This document shows, in pieces, positions 5,842 through 13,800 of a stretch of DNA of 19,862 nucleotides. Each line of letters starts with the position of its first letter. Position 1 is the first letter of the stretch. The notes below the pieces were generated by a model. The model searched no databases. It was given only the letters and a program-made list of their open reading frames with translations, and was not told the origin of the DNA. The stretch is from contig JAEZJR010000006.1 in assembly GCA_023415725.1 (NCBI GenBank), positions 1-19,862 of the forward strand. Reading direction: 5' to 3'. The DNA comes from Acidobacteriota bacterium (lineage in GTDB: Bacteria; Acidobacteriota; Blastocatellia; Pyrinomonadales; Pyrinomonadaceae). The position numbers were made by a program, and so were the translations under genes.

Positions 5842-8835
5842 TCAACGATCCACCAGGCGGTTCAGAGCGGCGGCTAACTCGATACGCGTGAGTGCGCGGC
5901 CGGGGTTGAAAGCATTGCCGTCCAGCGTGATCAGCCCGTTTTGCAGAGCGACCGCGACGTGCCCGCGCCAGGCGGACGGGATCGAGTAAGCGTCCGTGAC
6001 GGTCAGCGGCAGAACCGCACTGGATGATTTGCTTTCGAGACCCGCGGCCCGCACCAGTGCGATCGCGGCGATGAGCTTGGTCAATGAGCTGTAGGGCGAG
6101 TACTTGCCGCCGCTGGTGTCGGCGATAAGGGCACCGCTCGGGTTCGACTGAACGCTTTCGACCGCGTTCCGAAGGGCCCTCTCACGAGCGTCGGTGTACA
6201 TCGGCGACGCGGCCATGTATTGCGGCACGAGGCCGGCGCGAACGATCGCCTCGGCGAATTCGCCGCGCGTCACAGGCGAGAACGGTTTGAATTTGCGGCC
6301 TTCGGGAATCACGAGGTTCGATAGCATCGAACGCTCAGCCTCGGTGACGAGGCTGGGGGCCATCGCCTCGAGATCGAGCAGCGACGGGTACTCCACCTGC
6401 GTAATCTCGACGGTCCCGGCGTAAGGCTGAGCGGTCCCAGCTCCAGCGGTGTGCCGCACTTCCGAGCGGATGGTTTGCCCGGCCGGGTTTCGGAGCAGCA
6501 CTTTCTCGCGGGTGCCGGTCAGGCCAGGCAGATTGAGATAATTCGATTCGCCGAGCAGCGTGTTCGACGAGTTGTAAACGCGAAGCGCCAGATCATTCAC
6601 GCTCAGCCCCCACGCCACGCTTATCGTCGCCTGGACCGTGTTCGACGGGATAGTGACATTCGTGCTCGCCGGCGAATTCGGGAAGACCGTTTGATCGAAT
6701 ATCTGCGAAACGCGGGTCGAGAACTGGATACGATTCTTCGGGAGCACGGCACGGAAAACGCCCAGTTGGCGTTCCGGGAAAGCGGCCTCAAGTACCGCGG
6801 CGTGGGTGTTCAGCATCCCCGCACCCGCCTCGTGATAGAAGTATTTCGGCAGCGGCGTTGCCGTGCGGGCGAGGATGTCCCTAATCTCGGCCGGCGTCAG
6901 GTTCGGGTTCGCCTCCAACATCAGCGCGATCGCTCCGGCGACCTGCGGGGCGGAGAACGAGGTGCCCGTTGCGGTCGTGTAGTACGGAAGTTCCGTGAGC
7001 GAGAGCCTTTGCACGTCGGCTCCGGCGAGTCCGGTAGTGCCTGTGGTCCCGATAAGGCTCCGCGGGCCAGCGATGTTGGTGCCGGGTGCGACAAGTGTGG
7101 GATGCTGGAGCTCGTCGCCGAAACTTCCGCGTGAGGAATAGTTCGCCAGCCGGCCCTTTTCGTCCGTGGCCCCGACCGCGACCACCCACGGCGCGACGGC
7201 GTAAGGGTTCATCGTGCCGTTTCCGGAACCGCTGTTGCCGGCGGAAAACACCACGTTCACTCCCCGGTCAGTGAGCATCTTCGTCGCGACGTTGACGGGG
7301 TCGTTCGGGTCGTAAACCGTCGCGGCGGAGAAACTGCAATTCACCACGCGGACCCCGTAATTGCCGCCCTTGCTCAATAGATAATCGAAGCCCGAAAGCA
7401 CGAATAGCAGGTTCGCGTCCCCCGCGCTCAGGCCGAGAAGTTTCGCCCCGGGTGCGACACCGGCGAACTTGCCGCCCGACGCCATCCCGCCGCCGCCGAT
7501 GATCCCGCCCACAAGCGTTCCGTGTCCGGATACGAGATCGGTGTTTGATTGCCCTTCGGCGGCGGCGGGGTAGACGAATCCCGGGGAAAGACTCTGAAGG
7601 TCCGCAAGCTTAACATTCTGAACGACCCGGCCAGCGAGGTCCGGGTGAGTCGCGTTGATGCCGGTATCGAGCACCGCGACCGTGACGTTCCTGCCCGAAT
7701 ACGGAAGTCCGGCGTTGTCATTGCGAAGATCGTTATCCGCCGGCACGCGCTGGACGCCCGTGATGTTGAAGTACGGGTCCGCGTTGAAAGTGAGCGTCCT
7801 GTTGCCGTAAAGCGAACGCACCTGAGGCAGACGCGAGACTGCGAGAAGCTGTTGTTTTGTGGCGGTCACGTACACCGCCGGAAGAACGCGGAATCGCGTG
7901 CCGCCCATAATACCGAGAGAGAGCAACTGTTCGATATCGGCGTCTGTGACCGACTGGTGGAAGACAATGACGGCGTTCAAGTTGCTGTCGTCGGTTGCCG
8001 CATTCAGGGCCTTTGCGAATTCAGGATCGACACTTTGCAGGCCGGTCGCATCATCTGCGCCGGTCAGTGTGATCCCGTCCGCGCCTGTGAGGGTTATCCC
8101 ATCGGCGCCGGTCAGCGTGATTCCGTCCGCGCCCGTAAGCGTGATCCCATCGGCTCCGGTGAGCGTGATCCCCGCAGGGTGGGTTATGTCGAATATCGCC
8201 CCGTCCGAGCCGATCCCGGTCACGCCGTCTGCTCCAGTGAGTGTGATCCCGTCGGCTCCGGTCAGCGTGATCCCGTCCGCCCCGGTGAGGGTTATGCCAT
8301 CGGCGCCAGTGAGCGTGATCCCCATCGTCCCGACGCGGGTCATGCCGTCCGCCCCAGTGAGTGTTATCCCGTCAGCGCCCGTAAGGGTTATGCCGTCGGC
8401 TCCGGTGAGCGTGATGCCGTCCGGCTGTCTGATGATGAATTTATCTGCCCGGTAAGTAGTGCCGGCGGCTCCGGTCAATGTGATACCGTCAGCCCCGGTC
8501 AATGTGATCCCGTCAGCTCCGGTCAATGTGATGCCGTCGGCCCCAGTCAAAGTGATGCCGTTCGGCCCGACGTAGGTCCCGCCGTCCGCGCCGGTCAGGG
8601 TTATTCCGTCAGCCCCAGTGAGCGTGATCCCGTCCGCTCCGGTAAGGGTTATCCCGTTGGTCTGCCGTGTGAGCAGGCCGTCGGCACCTGTGAGTGTTAT
8701 GCCGGAAACGCCGACGTATTCGATACCGTCGGCGCCGGTGAGCGTGATCCCGTTACCTTTAACGATGCTGAGCCCCGCGAACACCGGGTTCGCTAATGCC
8801 AGCATGGCCGCCAACGAGAGGAGTCGTCTCATCAT
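5842..8835 (-). CDS. Secreted subtilase (S8) with GITLTGAD octapeptide array and SLH-like C-terminus
   Basis: A 997-residue exported serine protease. Order of parts: signal peptide (about 1-20, MLALANPVFAG); an array of 21 GITLTGAD-type octapeptides plus related spacers (29-261); an I9-like propeptide segment (about 284-350); and the S8 catalytic domain (about 383-660). Its triad is complete: Asp390 in VAVLDTGIN, His438 in SGHGTLVGG, Ser626 in GTSFSAPQ, with oxyanion Asn534 in SAGNSGSG. A beta-rich P-domain-like region (about 690-830) leads to SLH-like repeats (about 840-997, e.g. NAFNPGRALTRIELAAALNRL at the end) that probably hold it at the cell surface. The two ATG codons at 8835/8832 follow a weak AAGG site. 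The 16411-18939 gene is a paralogue that lacks the octapeptide array. The protease call is firm. The function of the array is unknown. Confidence 0.93.
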   Translation of the reverse strand: MMRRLLSLAAMLALANPVFAGLSIVKGNGITLTGADGIEYVGVSGITLTGADGLLTRQTNGITLTGADGITLTGADGITLTGADGGTYVGPNGITLTGADGITLTGADGITLTGADGITLTGAAGTTYRADKFIIRQPDGITLTGADGITLTGADGITLTGADGMTRVGTMGITLTGADGITLTGADGITLTGADGITLTGADGVTGIGSDGAIFDITHPAGITLTGADGITLTGADGITLTGADGITLTGADGITLTGADDATGLQSVDPEFAKALNAATDDSNLNAVIVFHQSVTDADIEQLLSLGIMGGTRFRVLPAVYVTATKQQLLAVSRLPQVRSLYGNRTLTFNADPYFNITGVQRVPADNDLRNDNAGLPYSGRNVTVAVLDTGINATHPDLAGRVVQNVKLADLQSLSPGFVYPAAAEGQSNTDLVSGHGTLVGGIIGGGGMASGGKFAGVAPGAKLLGLSAGDANLLFVLSGFDYLLSKGGNYGVRVVNCSFSAATVYDPNDPVNVATKMLTDRGVNVVFSAGNSGSGNGTMNPYAVAPWVVAVGATDEKGRLANYSSRGSFGDELQHPTLVAPGTNIAGPRSLIGTTGTTGLAGADVQRLSLTELPYYTTATGTSFSAPQVAGAIALMLEANPNLTPAEIRDILARTATPLPKYFYHEAGAGMLNTHAAVLEAAFPERQLGVFRAVLPKNRIQFSTRVSQIFDQTVFPNSPASTNVTIPSNTVQATISVAWGLSVNDLALRVYNSSNTLLGESNYLNLPGLTGTREKVLLRNPAGQTIRSEVRHTAGAGTAQPYAGTVEITQVEYPSLLDLEAMAPSLVTEAERSMLSNLVIPEGRKFKPFSPVTRGEFAEAIVRAGLVPQYMAASPMYTDARERALRNAVESVQSNPSGALIADTSGGKYSPYSSLTKLIAAIALVRAAGLESKSSSAVLPLTVTDAYSIPSAWRGHVAVALQNGLITLDGNAFNPGRALTRIELAAALNRLVDR
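8053..8751 (-). repeat. Tandem octapeptide-coding repeat (GITLTGAD x 21)
   Basis: Within the subtilase gene, 24-bp units encode 20 perfect GITLTGAD copies and one GITLTGAA. They fall in groups of 1, 1, 3, 4, 3, 4 and 5, separated by spacers of 8 residues (GIEYVGVS, GLLTRQTN, GGTYVGPN, GMTRVGTM), 15 and 18 residues. The 8-residue spacers keep the octad register and several retain the pattern G....G.., so they look like decayed units. Codons differ widely between copies (Gly, Thr, Leu, Ala and Asp all vary), so the DNA is much more diverged than the protein. Confidence 0.97.
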
Positions 8836-8890
8836 TTATGACCTTCGGGCGTGGGCCCGGGCGAAAAGGAAATTAAAAAAATGAAATAAA

Positions 8891-8906
8891 ACACTACGAA
8901 TAGTGT
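8891..8906. promoter_or_regulatory. Perfect inverted repeat upstream of the repeat-bearing subtilase
   Basis: ACACTA (8891-8896) and TAGTGT (8901-8906) form a perfect 6-bp dyad around CGAA, about 55 bp upstream of the subtilase start. On the minus strand it is followed directly by TTTTAT, a possible -10, so it is placed like an operator. No good -35 is visible and the CTCAAG element found at other promoters in this window is absent here. The 139-nt intergenic region holds no gene that I can see. Confidence 0.3.
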
Positions 8907-8927
8907 ACGGTTTCAGTGCAGATAGCC

Positions 8928-8958
8928 AGCGGGGACGAGCTATTTTAGCGTCCCCGCT
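8928..8958 (-). terminator. GC-rich hairpin after the 289-residue secreted protein gene
   Basis: A perfect 10-bp stem AGCGGGGACG (8928-8937) / CGTCCCCGCT (8949-8958) with an 11-nt loop, starting 16 nt after the stop codon at 8975. No T-run follows on the minus strand. It could be a non-canonical terminator or an mRNA 3'-end stabiliser. Confidence 0.45.
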
Positions 8959-8974
8959 TCGCCATTAGCAAGTC

Positions 8975-9844
8975 CTATTCCTGAACGTTGGCCGAACCGT
9001 CAAGACGGAGAAGGAAGTTTACCCCTTTGTCGATCCGGACATCCTTGCCATTTGCCGACACCGTCGAGGATGAGTTGGCCGACCCGCTCGCGGATTGCGA
9101 GATCTGGAGGCCGTTCACCGTTCGCCCGAGGGTATTGGTCGTTCCACCGACCGTGTTCACGGCGCTCCCGGCCGCGTTCCCAACCGTCGAAGTGGTCGTA
9201 TTGACCACGCCGCCGGCAGTTGACGTGACGCCTCCGAGAAGGCCGCCCCCGCCTCCCAGCAAACCGCCGCCGCTGCCACCCGAAGCCCGCGGTCGAGCCG
9301 ATCCGGAACCGCTGGCCGCACCACTGCCCGAAAGGTCGGAAGAGAAAAGGTCGCCCGCCGCGGCGGTCGCTCGAGCGGCCGTCACGGCCACCAGGGATAC
9401 ATTCACAGGCATGTCCAGTTCCTTGCCCTGGATCCTATCGAACACCATGCCGACCTTGGAGGTCGCGTCTTCCTTGGTCTTTTGCTTGACCTCGGTGATC
9501 CGGCCGATGAGTTTCGCCCCTTTCGGAACGACCACCTCGCCGTTCTGTTTGATCGCCTTTGTGGTCTTCAAGACGACCTGGTCGCCGACGTTGCTTTTCC
9601 GCACGTCGATCACGCTTTGAAGCTCGGCTTCGAGGTTCGTACCGGCAAGGATAAGTGGGGAGTCTTCTTTGGCATCGGCGGGGCCGGACTTTTTCGTGTC
9701 CGAGCTTTTTTTCCCTTTTTCCGATCCGCCCGTGTAATTCTTGGCCTTCGCCGGTTCCGGGTGCGTAGAACCCTGGGCTTGCCCGAATGTGGAAATGCCC
9801 AAGGCAAAGATCACAAGAGCCAATAAATATGCTCGTTTCATCAT
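8975..9844 (-). CDS. Secreted protein with charged linker, small beta domain and Gly/Ser/Thr-rich tail
   Basis: A 289-residue exported protein of unknown role. A signal peptide (about 1-23, LLALVIFALGISTFGQ) is followed by a Lys/Ser-rich charged linker (about 33-62). A folded segment (about 63-155) with LEAELQSVIDVRKSNVGDQVV and VVVPKGAKLIGRITEV resembles the beta-barrel core of TrbI/VirB10-like domains. A low-complexity Gly/Ser/Ala/Thr stretch (about 165-265) leads to a conserved-looking end, VRIDKGVNFLLRLDGS. Two ATG codons (9844, 9841) follow the Shine-Dalgarno AGGAGA about 7 nt upstream. It is divergent from the ATPase/regulator genes, and the shared region carries two oppositely facing CTCAAG elements, so it is a likely target of that regulator. 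The TrbI resemblance is by eye only. No conjugation genes are nearby. Confidence 0.85.
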   Translation of the reverse strand: MMKRAYLLALVIFALGISTFGQAQGSTHPEPAKAKNYTGGSEKGKKSSDTKKSGPADAKEDSPLILAGTNLEAELQSVIDVRKSNVGDQVVLKTTKAIKQNGEVVVPKGAKLIGRITEVKQKTKEDATSKVGMVFDRIQGKELDMPVNVSLVAVTAARATAAAGDLFSSDLSGSGAASGSGSARPRASGGSGGGLLGGGGGLLGGVTSTAGGVVNTTTSTVGNAAGSAVNTVGGTTNTLGRTVNGLQISQSASGSANSSSTVSANGKDVRIDKGVNFLLRLDGSANVQE

Positions 9845-9927
9845 GTTTGGTCTCCTAATGCGAAGTTCTCGTAGTCTCGGTTAAGAGAGGAGAGTCAGTT
9901 TGGTCATGTTGAGGATAAAATGGCCCG

Positions 9928-9944
9928 CTTGAGGAAAACTTGAG
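9928..9944 (-). promoter_or_regulatory. CTCAAG direct-repeat element A (facing the secreted-protein gene)
   Basis: On the minus strand the sequence reads CTCAAGTTTTCCTCAAG: two CTCAAG hexamers with starts 11 bp apart. It is an almost perfect inverted copy of element B (16 of 17 bases). A possible -10 (TTTTAT, 9915-9920) starts 13 bases after the proximal hexamer start, so the element covers the -35 region of the gene starting at 9844. Eleven-bp direct repeats are the usual site of OmpR/PhoB and SARP winged helices. Confidence 0.65.
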
Positions 9945-9969
9945 CCGCCCGGTCGGTCCACAAAACGGG

Positions 9970-9986
9970 CTCAAGTATTCCTCAAG
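9970..9986 (+). promoter_or_regulatory. CTCAAG direct-repeat element B (facing the ATPase/regulator genes)
   Basis: CTCAAGTATTCCTCAAG, with hexamers at 9970 and 9981, 11 bp apart. A weak -10-like AGATAT (9994-9999) begins 13 bases after the proximal hexamer, the same offset as in element A. The ATG at 10012 follows closely. The region suggests autoregulation of the regulator pair. Confidence 0.65.
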
Positions 9987-10011
9987 AGCGATCAGATATC
10001 GTTATATCAAT

Positions 10012-10821
10012 ATGGCGATGGCTTTCTTCCGCGAAGACCCCAACACATCGTTCGATTTTCCCGACCTGACGGCGGTACAGAGTTCCACGTCCGTTCCCGT
10101 CTCTGACGCAAGGCCGATACCGTTGATCGCGGCGAAGCTGCGTATCCCCGAGGTCGGTGATATTCTTCCGCGAAAATGGCTAACCGGCGTTCTGTCGAAA
10201 AGCTCGAAGAATTCCGCCGCGACCATAGTCGTGGGACGCGCCGGAACCGGGAAAACGACCTTAGCGGCAGAGTTCGTAAGCGGCCGCTCGGACGTTTCGT
10301 GGTACACGATCGACGGGGTGGATGCGGACTGGCGGACGTTCCAGAGCTACTTCCGGGCCGCCATCTTCCGCGACAACGGCTGGGCAGAGCGGCAGACGAA
10401 GCTTTCCCTTCCGGAATGCGCTACTCCGCTGGATCTTTTCGCCGATATAACGGCCGGGTTGGAACTCAGAGGAAAGCAGTGGCCCTCAGTGCTCGTCGTC
10501 GACGGGATACATCACCTTTTCGACCGCCCGTGGTTTCAGGATTTCTTCGACTACCTGGTCGCTTCGACCCCGCTGGGCTCGCACACAGTGATGCTGAGCC
10601 GCAGTAAACCGCCGACCCCGATCTGGCGGCTGCGATCGAAGCAGGTGCTGAACGTGATCGACGAGAAACTGCTCGCATTTTCGCTCGCGGAGGCACAGGA
10701 ATTCTTCGAGTTCCACGGTGTCGCTGACGTAGACACGGCTGCGGCTGTGGCGGAATCCTTCGGCCACGCCGGCGGCCTCAAAACGATCGCCCGCAGCCTC
10801 GCCACACCGGCGGCGGCATGA
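10012..10821 (+). CDS. Short STAND/MalT-like ATPase lacking sensor and DNA-binding domains
   Basis: A 269-residue P-loop NTPase resembling only the N-terminal ATPase module of MalT/LuxR-type STAND regulators. Walker A is VVGRAGTGKTT (Lys near residue 81). The Walker B-like strand is VLVVDGIHHL (Asp near 164), with Gly where the neighbouring regulator has a second Asp (LVLDDYHHI). The end (VAESFGHAGGLKTIARSL) matches the point where the ATPase module of the next gene reaches HGWVTGLQLVRQA. There is no TPR or helix-turn-helix. I chose ATG 10012 over the upstream TTG at 9940, which would place element B inside the gene; ATG 10018 is also possible. No strong Shine-Dalgarno is present. It lies 59 nt before the large regulator and probably shares its transcript. 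A partner or modulator role by mixed oligomers is inference. Confidence 0.8.
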   Translation: MAMAFFREDPNTSFDFPDLTAVQSSTSVPVSDARPIPLIAAKLRIPEVGDILPRKWLTGVLSKSSKNSAATIVVGRAGTGKTTLAAEFVSGRSDVSWYTIDGVDADWRTFQSYFRAAIFRDNGWAERQTKLSLPECATPLDLFADITAGLELRGKQWPSVLVVDGIHHLFDRPWFQDFFDYLVASTPLGSHTVMLSRSKPPTPIWRLRSKQVLNVIDEKLLAFSLAEAQEFFEFHGVADVDTAAAVAESFGHAGGLKTIARSLATPAAA

Positions 10822-10880
10822 CCCCTACCGATTCAGGCATTCATACTCTGCTGTGCAATAATTGGGCGCTCCCTTAAGAG

Positions 10881-13800
10881 ATGCAGCGACCCGGCCTCTT
10901 CCTCAAAACCAAGCTGATGCCGCCCCGGCCGGTCACCGACCTGCTGGAGCGGCCGCGCCTTACCGAAGCCCTAAAAGCGAACCTCGAATCGCCTGTGACC
11001 CTCGTCGCCGCCGACGCGGGCTGCGGGAAGACTACGCTCGTCGCCGAATTCGTTCGCTCGCAGGACCGCCCCGTCGTCTGGTACCAACTCGACCACACAG
11101 ACGCCGATCCGGTCGTGTTCCTCGGTTATGTAGCCCGCGGGATAAGGTCCGCGGTGCCGGAATTCGGCGAGGCCGTCTTCGATTACCTCGCCGAGGCGAA
11201 CGAGGACCTGCTCCGCTTTCCGGAACGCGCGGCCGACCTGCTGATAAACGAGATACTCCAGAGCGTCGAGCAGCCGCTGATACTCGTGCTCGACGATTAC
11301 CACCATATCGGAGCCGACACCCCCGTGCACCGGATCGTAGATCGCGTTCTGCAATACTCGTCGGATCTCGTGCACGTGATGATAACGACGCGTGATCTGC
11401 CCCCGCTCGCGATGATGAAACGTCGGGCGCAGTCGGCCGTGCGAGTGCTTACGCGCGACGATCTGCTTTTCACCGACGAGGAGGTCCGCGAGCTGTTCCG
11501 CAACACGCTCGGAGTGTCTCTCGATGATCGTCAGGTCGCCGAGTATCGCGACCGCACGCACGGATGGGTTACCGGGCTGCAGCTAGTTCGCCAGGCGGCG
11601 GAAGAGGAAAAGCTTGCCGCGGGAGGCACGGTCGATCTCGTAGAGATGCTTAGGCGCACCGAGCGGGATATCTTCGACTACTTCGCGGAGGAGGTCTTCT
11701 CCCGAGAGAGCGAAGGGACGCGAGCTCTGATGCTTTCGCTTTCGCTTCTGGAATCGCTCCCGCTGGAGCTGTGCAGCATGCTTTTTCGCGAGCATCGCTG
11801 CGCGGCGGTGCTCCCCGAGCTGTCTCAGCGGAACGTGTTCCTTACGGTCGCGGGCGACGGGCGTGCCGGCGAGGAATACCGCTTTCATCCGCTGTTCCGC
11901 GAATTCCTGCTTCGGCGGCTGCGCTCGGAGGTGGGCCGTGAGGGAGTGGCGTCGGAGCGGAACCGTATCGCGTCCGTGCTGCTCGATGCCGGCCTGTGGG
12001 AGCAGGCGATGCCGTTCCTTCTGGACGCGGAGAATTTTGACGAGGCGGCGCGGATCATCGCGGAACATGGTGCGGAACTGATCGACGCCGGTGCCCTTCT
12101 AACGCTCGACACTTTCACGAAACGGATTCCCGAAGCGTCGCTCGAACGTCACCCGGCGGCACTTCTGCATACAGCGGAGGTAGCCCGGATCCGCGGCGAC
12201 ATGGACCGCGCGGCCGGACTGCTACGGCGGGCCGTTGAATTGATGGAAGGCGGGGTCGATCTTGAGGGCGAAGCGGAGGCGCTTCACTCACTCGCCAGCA
12301 TCGCCCGCCGCAGGGGACGCCTTAATGAAGCTCTCGGCCTGCTCGACCGCGCGGAAAAAACCGCCGCACCGGGCTCCGAGACGCTGATGAAATGCGCGAA
12401 CACGCGGGGCCTGTGTTTGATATCCAACGGCAATTCGCAGGAGGCGGAGCAGCAGTTCCGGTTCGCTCTGGAACTAGCGGAAAGGCTCGGCAACAAACAA
12501 TACCAGCGGCTCATAATGCATAACCTCGCGTTGCCGCCCGGGTTTCGCGGCGATTTCGGCGAGGCACTGCGTTGGTTCCGGCGTATCTTCCGCGACGGCG
12601 ACGACGGCAAACAGCTCCCGCAGGAGGCTATAGGGCACCTAAACGTAGCGAGGCTGCACCTTTATCGTGGAGAGTTCGAAGCGACGGCACAGCACCTCGA
12701 ACGCTCTCTCGAGCTTTGCCAGATCTTTGACCTCCGGCTGCTGCGGCCCGAGGTGTTCGAGGCGTACGCGAACTACTACCGCGAGACCGGCGACGAGGCC
12801 CATGCTGAAGAGTTCTACGAACGCGCGGCGAAGGCCTACGACGACGCGGAGATCGACATCACCACGAAGGAGCTGAACGAGGAGCGGGCCCGGTTTCTTT
12901 TACGCCGGGGAGATACGCTCCGGGCACGCGCTCTGCTCGAAAGCCTGATCGCGGCGCGCACTGAGCGCGGCGAGACGGACCGGACGTTAACGCCCAGGCT
13001 GGCTCTGGCAAGCGTGGACGTGGCCGAGAAGCGATTCGATGGCCTGAAAGAGCGCCTCTCGGAGTTGGTCGACGAATTCAGGCAGCGGGACCATTATTTC
13101 GACGAGGTGAATGCCGCTCTCCTGCTCGCGGAGACCTATCTCTGCGGCGGCAACGAGAACGAGGCCGTGCCGCTCGTCAACCGCGTTCTCGATCTTTCCG
13201 CCCGGTTCGATTACGATTTCTGGCTCCGAAGGGAGATACGCCGGTACCCCTCACTCTTCTCCATCGAGGAGATCACCGAGCGGCTGCCCGCGGACCTTCG
13301 CGGTGAATTGTCCGCACCGGCCGAAACAGAACCCCATCCTGCCGCGGCCAGTATCGTCGAGGCTCCCGTAACCGACCTGACGATCAACTTGCTCGGCCCG
13401 GTGGAGATCTTCCGCGACCGCTCGAACCCGTTCGCCGCGGATGCGTGGACGACCCGCAGGGCACGCGATATCTTCTGCTACATCGCGACGAGCCGGCATC
13501 GACGCGTGGCCAAGGACGTGCTGATCGACACCTTCTGGCCGGAGGAGGACCCGGCCGTCGTCGAGAAGAACTTCCACCCGACGATCTCGCACATCCGCAA
13601 GGCCCTGAACAGCCGGCAGACGCTGAAGCAGAACTTCCTCGTCTTTCGCGACGGTGCGTACCAGCTCAACCCGGACCTGACCTACCTGATCGAGGCCGAA
13701 GAATTCGACCGACTCGTAGCGGACGCCGAAGCGGCGAAACGCGAGAAGGACAATGCGCGCCTCCGTTCCTCGCTCGAGGACGCGCACAGGCTCTACCGAG

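Noticed and set aside
8053..8751. CRISPR-like or non-coding tandem repeat
   Set aside because: The 24-bp units are in frame, code a constant octapeptide, and have no unique spacers or cas genes, so they are a protein repeat.
8053..8751. RTX calcium-binding repeats
   Set aside because: RTX units are nonapeptides of the form GGxGxDxxx; here the period is eight and the pattern is GITLTGAD.
7549..8796. 415-residue plus-strand frame and a repetitive SVIPSAPV frame at 7859-8455
   Set aside because: These are antisense readings of the subtilase and its GITLTGAD array. Their repeats simply mirror the 24-bp units, and no ribosome binding site supports them.
9940..10011. TTG start giving a 24-residue longer ATPase
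   Set aside because: It would place element B inside the coding region, no Shine-Dalgarno precedes it, and the added residues show no family feature.
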